From Sphingomonadales bacterium 12-68-11 (GTDB lineage: Bacteria; Pseudomonadota; Alphaproteobacteria; Sphingomonadales; Sphingomonadaceae), in assembly GCA_002279825.1 (NCBI GenBank), contig NCCV01000001.1, forward strand, positions 430,763 to 494,762: DNA of 64,000 nt, given 5' to 3'. This document shows, in pieces, positions 37,383 to 45,314 of this stretch. Made by a program: the position numbers and the translations under genes. Below the pieces are notes generated by a model. The model was not told the origin of the DNA, ran no database searches, and worked only from the letters and a program-made list of their open reading frames with translations. Position 1 is the stretch's first letter, and each line of letters starts with the position of its first letter.

Positions 37383-38236
37383 CCGCGCTCCACCGCCCTA
37401 TTGTCGATCAGCCGGGTGCCGCCGATCCGTGCAGCCGCGAGCAGCCGCGCGGGGCGGCCCCCGAGGGCGGTGAGCGGATCGAGGGACTCGGCATCGGCCA
37501 GTGCGACGTAGTCCACGCCCGTGAAGCCGCCCGCGAGAAGCGCCGCCTCGGTCGCTTGGAGCACTGCGGCGACGGCTGCGCCGGCCTCGATCGCCGCGAC
37601 CGCCTTGCCCAGCGCCAGTGGCAGCACGGCGGCACGCGCGCGGTCCTCGGCGGAAAGATACCGGTTGCGGCTACTCATCGCCAGGCCGTCGGCCTCGCGC
37701 ACCGTTGGCACCCCTACGATCGCCCCGGGGCCGGGCTGGGTCAGGTCCAGATCGCGTGCCATGCGGCGGATCACTGCGAGCTGCTGCCAGTCCTTCTCGC
37801 CGAACAGCGCCAGGTCGGGCCGCACCTGGTTGAACAGCTTGGCCACCACGGTCGCCACCCCGTCGAAATGGCCGGGCCGGGCAGCGCCCTCGAGCCGCTT
37901 GCTGACCCCGCCAACCGAAACCGTGGTCGCGAAGCCTTGCGGATAGACCTCCTCGACGGACGGCGCCCAGAGCAGGTCGCAGCCCTCGGCGGCGAGCATC
38001 CTGGCATCTTCCGTCAAGGTCCGCGGATAGGCAGCGAAATCCTCCTTCGGGCCGAACTGGGCGGGATTGACGAAGATCGAGGCGACCACCGTGTCGGCGC
38101 GGGCCCGGGCCTCGCGTACCAAAGTCAGATGCCCCTCGTGGAGCGCCCCCATGGTGGGCACCAGCGCCACCGTGCCGCGCGCGCGGAGGCTGTCCACAGC
38201 TTCGCGCAGGGCCGCCAGTCGGTTCACGGTTTGCAT
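37379..38236 (-). CDS. panC: Pantothenate synthetase
   Basis: A 285-residue enzyme that joins pantoate and beta-alanine with ATP for coenzyme A. The HIGH-like nucleotide motif PTMGALHEGHLTLV is at about residues 27-40, with SIFVNPAQFGPKEDF, FGEKDWQQLAVIRRM and the KMSKS-like MSSRNRYLS following. The start MQTVNRLAALREAV at 38236 is preferred; the upstream extension is a shadow of the mipZ leader. It is divergent from mipZ, 70 bases apart. Confidence 0.95.
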   Translation of the reverse strand: MQTVNRLAALREAVDSLRARGTVALVPTMGALHEGHLTLVREARARADTVVASIFVNPAQFGPKEDFAAYPRTLTEDARMLAAEGCDLLWAPSVEEVYPQGFATTVSVGGVSKRLEGAARPGHFDGVATVVAKLFNQVRPDLALFGEKDWQQLAVIRRMARDLDLTQPGPGAIVGVPTVREADGLAMSSRNRYLSAEDRARAAVLPLALGKAVAAIEAGAAVAAVLQATEAALLAGGFTGVDYVALADAESLDPLTALGGRPARLLAAARIGGTRLIDNRAVERG

Positions 38237-38306
38237 GCGCGCGCGCCTCCGATAAGAGCTTCGAGAGGCGCGAATAGCCGCCCGCATCCAGCAGAGAAAG
38301 CCGCCC

Positions 38307-39122
38307 GTGCCCACCGCCGCTCCGCACCGCATCGTCTGCGCCAACGAAAAGGGCGGCACCGGCAAATCGACCACCGCGGTGCATATCGCCGTGGCCCTGG
38401 CCTATCGCGGCGCCAAGGTGGTGGCGTTCGATCTCGACGCCCGGCAGCGCACGCTCCATCGCTATCTCGAAAACCGCGCCGAAACCGAGCGGCGCCGCGG
38501 CGTAACCCTGCCGGGCGGGATCAGCGCGGTGCACGACGGCGCCGATCCGGCCGCGCTCGAAGACCGCGTCGCCGAGCTCGCACGCGGCGCCGATTTCGTG
38601 ATTTTCGACACGCCCGGCCGCGACGATCCGTTGGCACGCCATGTCGCCACCGAGGCCGATACGCTGGTCACGCCGATGAACGACAGCTTTGTCGATTTCG
38701 ACCTGATCGGCCAAGTCGATGCCGAGACTTTCAAGGTCCGCAAGCTGAGCTTCTATGCCGAGCTGATCTGGGAAGCGCGCAAGCAGCGGGCGATGACCCA
38801 GCTGCGCGACGGGCGCCGGGCGATGGACTGGGTGGTGGTGCGCAACCGCGTGCAGCATGTCGATGCGCGCAACCAGCGGCGCATCGATCTGGCGCTCGGC
38901 GAACTGTCGAAGCGGGTGGGCTTCCGGGTCTCGTCCGGCCTGTCCGAGCGGGTCATCTACCGCGAGCTGTTCCCCTCGGGCCTGACCCTGCTCGACAAGG
39001 GACATTTGGGCGAACTCGGCACCAGCCACCTGGTCGCCCGGCAGGAACTGCGCACGCTGGTCGCCAACCTCAACCTGCCGTTCGCCGCCTCGGCGCCCGT
39101 CCCGGCCAGCGCGGCCGCCTGA
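38307..39122 (+). CDS. mipZ: MipZ family division-plane positioning ATPase
   Basis: A 271-residue ParA/MinD-type ATPase. The deviant Walker A is NEKGGTGKST (about residues 13-22), switch segments are VVAFDLDARQRTLHRYLENR and DFVIFDTPGRDDPLARHVA, and PMNDSFVDFDLIGQVD matches MipZ rather than ParA or MinD. In Caulobacter MipZ forms gradients from the ParB-bound poles and inhibits FtsZ there. The start is GTG at 38307. It lies 3 bases before the J-domain gene. No parAB in the window. Confidence 0.95.
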   Translation: MPTAAPHRIVCANEKGGTGKSTTAVHIAVALAYRGAKVVAFDLDARQRTLHRYLENRAETERRRGVTLPGGISAVHDGADPAALEDRVAELARGADFVIFDTPGRDDPLARHVATEADTLVTPMNDSFVDFDLIGQVDAETFKVRKLSFYAELIWEARKQRAMTQLRDGRRAMDWVVVRNRVQHVDARNQRRIDLALGELSKRVGFRVSSGLSERVIYRELFPSGLTLLDKGHLGELGTSHLVARQELRTLVANLNLPFAASAPVPASAAA

Positions 39123-39125
39123 GCC

Positions 39126-39419
39126 ATGGGCCAGCTCATCCTTCTGGTCGCGGTGGCGGTGCTCGGCTTCAAGCTGATGACCGGTCGCTGGCCGTGGGCG
39201 CCCACGCCGAACACGCGGGCACAGGCCGTGTTCCGCGCCCGTCAATTGCTCGGCATCGGGGCCCAGGCATCGCGCGCGGAAATAATCGAGGGTCATAAAC
39301 GTTTAGTGGCAATGGTTCATCCGGACCGGGGCGGCAGTAACGCGCAAGTGCATGAAGCCAATGCCGCGCGGGACCTGCTGCTCGACGAACTGCCCTATCT
39401 TCCTGAGGATCCTCGATGA
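39126..39419 (+). CDS. Small membrane-anchored J-domain protein
   Basis: A 97-residue protein with one N-terminal membrane helix (about residues 2-16), a short linker with WPWAP, and a J-domain in the C-terminal 60 residues. The HPD signature is at residues 65-67 (VAMVHPDRGGSN), preceded by the typical helix II IIEGHKRL. Membrane helix plus a J-domain at the end is the arrangement of mitochondrial Pam18/Tim14. It would stimulate DnaK at the membrane. It sits 3 bases after mipZ and overlaps the next gene by 4 bases (ATGA). Confidence 0.88.
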   Translation: MGQLILLVAVAVLGFKLMTGRWPWAPTPNTRAQAVFRARQLLGIGAQASRAEIIEGHKRLVAMVHPDRGGSNAQVHEANAARDLLLDELPYLPEDPR

Positions 39420-40819
39420 CTCACCGCTTCAACCCTACCGTCCTGCGCGAATACGACATCCGCGGCGTGATCGGCGAAACGCTTGGCCCCGATGACGCGC
39501 GCGCGATCGGGCGCGGCTTCGCGACCTTGTTGCGCCGCGCCGGCGGCTCGCGCGTCGCGGTCGGCTACGACGGCCGGGTCAGCTCTCCCATGCTCGAGCA
39601 CGCACTGATCGAAGGCCTGACCGCGAGCGGCTGCGACGTGCGCCGGGTCGGGCTCGGGCCGACCCCGATGCTCTACTACGCCGAGGCGTCAGACGAAGAG
39701 GTGGACGGCGGCATCCAGATAACCGGCAGCCATAACCCCGCCAACTACAACGGCTTCAAGATGGTATTCCAGGGGCGCCCGTTCTTCGGCGCCGACATCC
39801 AAACCCTCGGCAAGATGGCCGCCGAAGGGGCCTGGGACGACGGCGCCGGCACTGTCGACACGCGCGAAGTCATGGACGCTTACATCGAGCGGTTGCTCGG
39901 CGCGCTCGACGGGATCGATCCCGCGCGGCTGGCCAGCCTGCGGATCGGCTGGGATGCCGGCAACGGCGCCGCCGGCCCCGCGCTCGAACGGCTCGCCGCG
40001 CGTCTGCCTGGCGAGCATCACCTGCTCTACACCGAAGTCGATGGGAACTTTCCGAACCATCATCCCGATCCTACCGTCCCCGAGAATCTGGAGGATCTGC
40101 GCAAGCTCGTCGCCGACAAGCGGCTCGACTTCGGAATTGCTTTCGACGGCGACGGCGACCGGATCGGCGCGATCGACGGCGAGGGGCGCATCATCTGGGG
40201 CGACCAGTTGCTGATGATCTATGCCGAGGATCTGCTGAACCGGATGCCGGGCGCGACGATCATCGCCGACGTGAAGGCCAGCCGCGCGCTGTTCGAACGC
40301 GTCGCCGAACTCGGCGGCAAGCCGCTGATGTGGAAGACCGGGCACAGCCTGATCAAATCGAAAATGAAGGAAACTAAGGCGCCGCTGGCGGGCGAGATGA
40401 GCGGCCACGTGTTCTTTGCCGACACGTACTACGGTTATGACGACGCGCTCTATGCCGGCGTCCGGCTGATTGCCGCCTCGGCCCGGCTCGGCAAATCGGT
40501 CACCGAACTGCGCGGCGCTATGGCGCCGATGCTCAACACCCCCGAGCTGCGTTTCCAGGTCGATGAGTCCCGCAAGTTCGCGGCGATCGAGGAAGTGAAG
40601 GCCCGGCTCGCCGGCACCGACGCCGAGGTCAACGACACCGACGGGGTCCGCGTGACCACTGCCGACGGCTGGTGGCTGCTGCGCGCCTCGAACACGCAGG
40701 ACGTGCTGGTTGCGCGCGCCGAAAGCGGCACGCAGCAAGGGCTCGATCGGCTCCTCGGCCAGATCGACGAGCAGCTCGCGGCTTCCGGGCTCGAGCGCGG
40801 ACCGCAGGCCGGGCATTGA
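39416..40819 (+). CDS. Phosphoglucomutase/phosphomannomutase (PgmG/AlgC family)
   Basis: A 467-residue alpha-D-phosphohexomutase. It opens HRFNPTVLREYDIRGVIGETL, with the phosphoserine S105 in ITGSHNPANYNGFK, the metal loop FDGDGDRIGAID near residue 243, the sugar-binding GEMSGHVFF, and a C-terminal phosphate-binding RASNTQDVLVARAES. It supplies mannose-1-P or glucose-1-P for exopolysaccharide and LPS sugars; the dual specificity is known for the sphingomonad PgmG. It is translationally coupled to the J-domain gene. Confidence 0.94.
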   Translation: MTHRFNPTVLREYDIRGVIGETLGPDDARAIGRGFATLLRRAGGSRVAVGYDGRVSSPMLEHALIEGLTASGCDVRRVGLGPTPMLYYAEASDEEVDGGIQITGSHNPANYNGFKMVFQGRPFFGADIQTLGKMAAEGAWDDGAGTVDTREVMDAYIERLLGALDGIDPARLASLRIGWDAGNGAAGPALERLAARLPGEHHLLYTEVDGNFPNHHPDPTVPENLEDLRKLVADKRLDFGIAFDGDGDRIGAIDGEGRIIWGDQLLMIYAEDLLNRMPGATIIADVKASRALFERVAELGGKPLMWKTGHSLIKSKMKETKAPLAGEMSGHVFFADTYYGYDDALYAGVRLIAASARLGKSVTELRGAMAPMLNTPELRFQVDESRKFAAIEEVKARLAGTDAEVNDTDGVRVTTADGWWLLRASNTQDVLVARAESGTQQGLDRLLGQIDEQLAASGLERGPQAGH

Positions 40820-40838
40820 TCTCTAGGTGGAGGGCAAG

Positions 40839-40970
40839 ATGGGACGTTTGATCGCGATTTCCGTACTGGCGCTGGCTGCCTTGGCGGTGACCGGCTGCAA
40901 GACAGTCAAGGGCCTAGGTCAGGACATCGAGTCTGTGGGGCAGGCCGGCTCCGACGCGATCAACGATTAG
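40839..40970 (+). CDS. Entericidin A/B family lipoprotein
   Basis: A 43-residue lipoprotein too short for routine ORF calls. The ATG at 40839 follows GGAGGG 6 bases upstream. The signal sequence ends LAALAVTGC (lipobox Cys20), and the mature peptide is KTVKGLGQDIESVGQAGSDAI followed by Asn-Asp. The GxxC-NTxxGxGxDI-like pattern is that of entericidins, small envelope lipoproteins linked to stress or toxin/antidote pairs in E. coli. Its stop TAG overlaps the stop of the opposite-strand TMEM165 gene. Confidence 0.88.
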   Translation: MGRLIAISVLALAALAVTGCKTVKGLGQDIESVGQAGSDAIND

Positions 40971-41533
40971 AGCGGCCAGCTCCGCCACAGCAGCCACGCG
41001 CCAGTCGCGACGAACACCGTGGCGGCGGCAATTCGCACGGCGTGCAGCGGCACGCGGCGGATCAAGGCCTCTCCCGCCAGTACCACCGGCACGTTGGCCA
41101 GCAGCATTCCCAGCGTGGTCCCGGCGGTGACCGCGAGGACCGATTCGTAGCGCGCGCCGAGCGCTACGGTTGCGAGCTGCGTCTTGTCGCCGATCTCGAC
41201 CAGGAAGAAGGCCACCAGCGTGGTCAGGAACACGCCGCCGCGGGCGCGCGGGGTTTCGTCCTCGCCGAGCGTGTCCGGGATCAGCGTCCACAGACCCATC
41301 ACGATGAAGCCGGCCGCGACTGCGGCGCCAAACCACGGCCCGCTCAGCCACGCCGCTGCGCTCGCCCCGAGCCACGCGGCGAGCGCGTGGTTGGCGAGCG
41401 TCGCCACCAGGATGCCGGCAACGATCGGCAGCGGGCGGCGGAACCGCGCGGCCAGCACCAGCGCGAGCAATTGCGTCTTGTCGCCGATCTCGGCGAGCGC
41501 GACCAGGGCGGTGGAACTGAGGAAGGCTTCCAT
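40967..41533 (-). CDS. TMEM165/GDT1 family manganese exporter
   Basis: A 188-residue, six-helix protein with the two UPF0016 repeats: ALVALAEIGDKTQLLALVLA near residues 8-27 and AFFLVEIGDKTQLATVALG near 108-126. The E-x-G-D-K-(T/S) motif in each repeat is the family signature and binds the ion. Family members export Mn(II) (MneA in Vibrio, for example). A yybP-ykoY riboswitch in its leader supports Mn. The start at 41533 is followed by MEAFLSSTALVALAE. It is convergent with the entericidin gene. Confidence 0.93.
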   Translation of the reverse strand: MEAFLSSTALVALAEIGDKTQLLALVLAARFRRPLPIVAGILVATLANHALAAWLGASAAAWLSGPWFGAAVAAGFIVMGLWTLIPDTLGEDETPRARGGVFLTTLVAFFLVEIGDKTQLATVALGARYESVLAVTAGTTLGMLLANVPVVLAGEALIRRVPLHAVRIAAATVFVATGAWLLWRSWPL

Positions 41534-41568
41534 CGGAAATCCAGGCCGGGCGGCGACAGACCACGGCA

Positions 41569-41595
41569 GCGCCCCGGCCCGGCAGAGCGGGGCGC
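41569..41595 (-). promoter_or_regulatory. Hairpin in the riboswitch expression platform
   Basis: A perfect 8-bp stem, GCGCCCCG with CGGGGCGC, loop of 11 bases, lies just after the riboswitch aptamer and 36 bases before the exporter start. It has no U-tract, so it may mask the ribosome site or be rearranged by the aptamer rather than terminate. Confidence 0.5.
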
Positions 41596-41599
41596 GTGC

Positions 41600-41705
41600 C
41601 GTTGGTCTCGCCCGAACGGTCTCCCGTCCTCTCCGCGCCATGGCCTCTCGGCCAAGTATGTTGACGCGGGATGCCGCTGATAGCGGCCGGCTACTCCCCA
41701 AGTGA
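41600..41705 (-). promoter_or_regulatory. yybP-ykoY manganese riboswitch
   Basis: Read on the minus strand, the leader has the family's fixed parts in order: CACTTGGGGAGTAGCC (start near 41704), then GTCAACATACT (near 41654-41664), then GGCGAGACCAA (near 41602-41612). TTGG near the start can pair with CCAA at the end, closing P1. This is the arrangement in E. coli mntP. It lies about 70 bases ahead of the TMEM165/GDT1 start. Binding of Mn(II) would raise expression of the exporter. Confidence 0.9.
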
Positions 41706-41793
41706 CGGCGGCGCGGTAGCCGCACCCGGCAGCGAAGGCAAGCCGCGGGTCCAGCCACTTTGCCTGGGCGGCGGGGAGGCGTAGGCCGGGCGC

Positions 41794-44247
41794 GTGATAC
41801 CGGATCGCCTCCCGCCCGAACTGTCCGCGTGGTTCGCCGGCCGCGGCTGGCGGGTGCGGCGCCATCAGGCGGAGATGCTGGCGGCGAGCGAGGCCGGGCA
41901 GCACGCGCTGCTGGTCGCCGATACCGGCGCCGGCAAGACGCTGGCCGGGTTCCTGCCGACGCTGGCGGCATTCTGCCCCAGTCGCGCGGCACTGCCGGAA
42001 GACGGCCTTCACACGCTCTACGTTTCGCCGCTCAAGGCGCTGGCGCACGACGTGCAGCGCAACCTGCTGGCGCCGGTCGATGAACTCGGCCTGCCGCTGC
42101 GGATCGAGACGCGCAGCGGCGATACCCCGTCGGACCGCAAGGCGCGCCAGCGCAGCAAGCCGCCGCATGTGCTGCTGACCACGCCGGAAAGCCTCTCGTT
42201 GCTGCTGAGCTATCCCGACAGCTTCACGCTGTTCGCGGGGCTCAAGCGCGTCGTGATCGACGAGATCCACGCTTTTGCCACCGGCAAGCGCGGCGACCTG
42301 CTGGCGCTGGCGCTAAGCCGGTTGCAGGCTATCGCGCCCGACATGCTGCGGGTAGGCCTCTCGGCGACGGTCGCCGATCCCGAGGCGTTTCGCGGCTGGC
42401 TCGCGCCGTGGGGCGAGATCGATACGGTCCGGCTGGTGGCCGGCGAGCCGGGCGCGCCGGCCGAAGTCGAGATTCTGCTGCCAGAAGACGCGAGCGTGCC
42501 GTGGGGCGGCCACGCCGCGATCTGGGCGATCCCGCAGCTTTACCAGCTCATCAAGCGAAACAAGACCACGCTGATCTTCACCAACACCCGCTTCCTGGCC
42601 GAGTTCATCTTCCAGGAACTGTGGAACGCCAACGAGGACACGCTGCCGATCGGCATCCACCATGGCTCGCTTGGCAAGGAAGCGCGCCGCAAGGTCGAGG
42701 GCGCGATGGCGCGCGGCGAGCTGCGCGCGCTCGTCGCCACCGCCAGTCTCGATCTCGGGATCGACTGGGGGGATATCGATTGCGTGGTACAGATGGGCGC
42801 GCCCAAGGGGTCGAGCCGGCTGCTGCAGCGGATCGGGCGCTCCAACCACCGGCTCGACCAGCCCAGCCGTGCGCTGCTGGTGCCCGGCAACCGGTTCGAA
42901 TTCCTCGAGGCCGCCGCCGCCAAGGACGCGGTCGATCAGGGCCAGCGCGACGGCGAGGACTTCCGCCCCGGCGGTCTCGACGTGCTCGCTCAGCATGTCA
43001 TGGCCTGCGCCTGCGCGGCGCCGTTCGGCGAGGCGGCGCTGCTGGCCGAAGTGCGTTCGAGCCTGACCTATGCCAGGATCGACGAGGCGACGTGGCAGCG
43101 GGTGCTGCACTTCGTCGCGACCGGCGGTTACGCGCTCGAGGCGTATGACAAGTTCCGCCGCATCGTGCGCGACGCGGCAGGGCAGTGGCGGCTGACGCAT
43201 CCCGAACAAGCGGTCCGCCACCGCATGAACGCCGGCATCATCGTCGATTCGGAGATGATCGAGATCCGCTTTCGCAACGGCCGGGGACTGGGCAAAGTCG
43301 AGGAGCAGTTCGCCGCCGCGCTCAGCCCGGGCGATACCTTCCGCTTTGCCGGCCTCGACCTGGAAGTGGAGGCGTTTCGCGATCTCGACCTGATCGTCCG
43401 CGCCGCTAAGCGCTCCGCCACGATCCCGAGTTACATGGGCCTGCGCCTACCGCTGACCACGCATCTGGCGGACCGGGTGCGCGCCATGCTGGTCGATCGC
43501 GCCGGCTGGGCCCGTTTCCCGGACGACGTGCGCGAATGGCTCGAAGTGCAGGACTGGCGCTCGCAGCTGCCCGGGCCGGACAACTTGCTGGTCGAGAGCT
43601 TCCCGCACTCCAAGCGGCACTATACGGTCTATTACACCTTCACCGGCTGGAACGCGAACCAGTCGCTCGGGATGCTGATTGCCAAGCGGATGGAGCAGCG
43701 CGGCCTCGCGCCGGGCGGTTTCGTGGCCAACGACTATTCGCTGGCAGTGTGGGGGCTGCGCCCGGTCGAGGATCCGCGTCCGCTGCTCTCGCCCGACATC
43801 CTCACGCACGAGTTTATCGACTGGGTCCAGCAGTCGCACCTGCTGCGCCGCGCCTTCCGCGAGGTGGCAGTGATCGGCGGGCTGGTCGAGCGCCAGCATC
43901 CGGGCAAGCGCAAGAGCGGCAAGCAGGTGACCTTCTCGACCGACCTGATCTACGATGTGTTGCGCAAGTACGAGCCGGGTCACCTGCTGATCGAAGCGGC
44001 CTGGGCCGATGCGCGCGCGCGGATGACCGACATCGGCCGGCTCGGCGGTCTGCTCGACACCGCCGCCGACCGGCTGGTTCACGTCAAGCTCGAGCGGGTC
44101 AGCCCGCTGGCCGTGCCGGTCATGGTCATGATCGGCCGCGAAAGCGTGCCGCAGGGCGCGGTCGACGAGGAGCTGCTGCTCGAGGCGGAGACGCTGGCCG
44201 GCGCGGCGATGCGGGTCGACGACCCTGGCGAAGCGGAGGAAGGCTGA
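41794..44247 (+). CDS. Lhr-type ligase-associated DEXH-box helicase
   Basis: An 817-residue superfamily 2 helicase. Walker A TGAGKT at residues 44-49, DEIH at 156-159, motif III SATVADPEAF, motif VI near LLQRIGRSNHRLDQPSR, then a winged-helix and Lhr-core region. The length and sequence match the DNA ligase-associated DEXH-box helicases (Lhr-core subfamily). They normally sit in a cluster with an ATP-dependent ligase, an MBL-fold exonuclease and PdeM. None of these is next to it here. It is convergent with an exbD gene, 3 bases apart. Confidence 0.93.
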   Translation: MIPDRLPPELSAWFAGRGWRVRRHQAEMLAASEAGQHALLVADTGAGKTLAGFLPTLAAFCPSRAALPEDGLHTLYVSPLKALAHDVQRNLLAPVDELGLPLRIETRSGDTPSDRKARQRSKPPHVLLTTPESLSLLLSYPDSFTLFAGLKRVVIDEIHAFATGKRGDLLALALSRLQAIAPDMLRVGLSATVADPEAFRGWLAPWGEIDTVRLVAGEPGAPAEVEILLPEDASVPWGGHAAIWAIPQLYQLIKRNKTTLIFTNTRFLAEFIFQELWNANEDTLPIGIHHGSLGKEARRKVEGAMARGELRALVATASLDLGIDWGDIDCVVQMGAPKGSSRLLQRIGRSNHRLDQPSRALLVPGNRFEFLEAAAAKDAVDQGQRDGEDFRPGGLDVLAQHVMACACAAPFGEAALLAEVRSSLTYARIDEATWQRVLHFVATGGYALEAYDKFRRIVRDAAGQWRLTHPEQAVRHRMNAGIIVDSEMIEIRFRNGRGLGKVEEQFAAALSPGDTFRFAGLDLEVEAFRDLDLIVRAAKRSATIPSYMGLRLPLTTHLADRVRAMLVDRAGWARFPDDVREWLEVQDWRSQLPGPDNLLVESFPHSKRHYTVYYTFTGWNANQSLGMLIAKRMEQRGLAPGGFVANDYSLAVWGLRPVEDPRPLLSPDILTHEFIDWVQQSHLLRRAFREVAVIGGLVERQHPGKRKSGKQVTFSTDLIYDVLRKYEPGHLLIEAAWADARARMTDIGRLGGLLDTAADRLVHVKLERVSPLAVPVMVMIGRESVPQGAVDEELLLEAETLAGAAMRVDDPGEAEEG

Positions 44248-44250
44248 AGC

Positions 44251-44682
44251 CTATTTGCCGAACTGCTGATACTTCTCGTTACCCACGAAGCCGAACTTCG
44301 TAATTCCTGAGCGCTTGATGAGGCCTAGAACTTTGGCTGACAGATCATAGCTGGCCAGGGCTTCAGGCTCGAACTGCAATTCGGGTTCGACGGACAGGTT
44401 GCGCGTGTAGCTCAACTGGCTGACCAGCTCTGCGGGTGAAACGGGTTCGCCATTCCACAGGATGGCATCTGTCCGGGTCACGACGATCTTGTTTCTGATC
44501 GGATCGGCCGGAAGCGGGGCGAACGTGTCGGGTGGCCCCGGGAGGTCGATTGGGACTTCGTGCGTGGCGACAGGGATCGACATCACAAAGACGATCAGCA
44601 GCACCAATAGGACGTCGATCAGCGGGGTCGTATTGATCTCGCCGATCGGGGCGTACCCAGAGGAGGTGGACGCGAAGGCCAT
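44251..44682 (-). CDS. exbD: ExbD-type biopolymer transport protein (third, separate copy)
   Basis: A 143-residue ExbD/TolR-family protein with one membrane helix (about residues 18-38) carrying the functional Asp in NTTPLIDVLLVLLIVF, and a periplasmic domain ending ITKFGFVGNEKYQQFGK. It is close to the exbD at 44839-45270 (shared DVLLVLLIVF, EPEALASYD, GFVGNEKY and FGK ending), so it looks like a duplicate. A terminator at 44786-44815 separates it from the TonB operon, so it needs its own promoter. The start at 44682 has GGGAG 8 bases before it. Confidence 0.9.
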   Translation of the reverse strand: MAFASTSSGYAPIGEINTTPLIDVLLVLLIVFVMSIPVATHEVPIDLPGPPDTFAPLPADPIRNKIVVTRTDAILWNGEPVSPAELVSQLSYTRNLSVEPELQFEPEALASYDLSAKVLGLIKRSGITKFGFVGNEKYQQFGK

Positions 44683-44785
44683 GCCGCATACTCCCATATC
44701 TGCTTGGGAGATAGTATATCGTTCCGAGGGCGACGGCAAGCGCCGCCAGGGCGCCCCCCCGAGGGAGACGGGTGCGCGATGCAAC

Positions 44786-44815
44786 GAAAAAGGGGCGGAT
44801 CGCTCCGCCCCTTTC
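44786..44815 (-). terminator. Rho-independent terminator of the tonB-exbB-exbD operon
   Basis: On the minus strand, AAAGGGGCGGA / TCCGCCCCTTT forms an 11-bp stem with a GCGA tetraloop, followed by TTTTT. It begins 24 bases after the exbD stop at 44839 and faces the direction of the operon. Confidence 0.9.
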
Positions 44816-44838
44816 GAACTTACTCAGCGTGATCCGGC

Positions 44839-45270
44839 TTACTTGCCGAACTCGCGGTACTTCTCGTTCCCGACGAAGCCGAACTTGGTCACGCCAGAGA
44901 TCTTGATGATGTTCAGGACCTTGACCGAGATGTCGTAGCTGGCGAGCGCTTCGGGCTCGTACTGCAACTCCGGCTCCGGCTGGATGGCCCGGGTTTGGTT
45001 GAGCAGCGTCACGAGCTGTCCGTCGTTGATCGCGTTGCCGTTCCAGAGAATCTGGTCGGTCTGAGTGAGCACGATCTTGTTCTTGATCGGCTCGACTGGG
45101 ATATCCGGCGGCACTTCGCTCGCAACCGGCAGGTCGATATCGACCGAGTGAGTCGCGACCGGGATGGACATGATGAACACGATGAGGAGCACGAGCAGGA
45201 CGTCGATCAGCGGCGTCATGTTCATTTCCATCATCGGCGCGCCGTCGTCCTTGCCGCCTGACATCGCCAT
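44839..45270 (-). CDS. exbD: ExbD-type biopolymer transport protein (second ExbD of the operon)
   Basis: A 143-residue ExbD family protein. Short cytoplasmic N-terminus (MAMSGGKDDGAPMMEMNMTP), one helix with the conserved Asp in PLIDVLLVLLIVFIMS, and a periplasmic domain ending GVTKFGFVGNEKYREFGK. It is the last gene before a strong terminator and 44 bases after the first exbD. Two different ExbD proteins with one ExbB are typical of sphingomonad and xanthomonad TonB loci. G+C in two sampled 60-base stretches is about 55%. Confidence 0.94.
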   Translation of the reverse strand: MAMSGGKDDGAPMMEMNMTPLIDVLLVLLIVFIMSIPVATHSVDIDLPVASEVPPDIPVEPIKNKIVLTQTDQILWNGNAINDGQLVTLLNQTRAIQPEPELQYEPEALASYDISVKVLNIIKISGVTKFGFVGNEKYREFGK

Positions 45271-45314
45271 GGGAACTTACTCCTTAGGAATTCTGGATCC
45301 GGAACCGCGCGGCG

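Noticed and set aside
44251..44682. Horizontal transfer of the third exbD based on low G+C
   Set aside because: The in-operon exbD has the same G+C in sampled stretches, so the composition reflects the family rather than origin.
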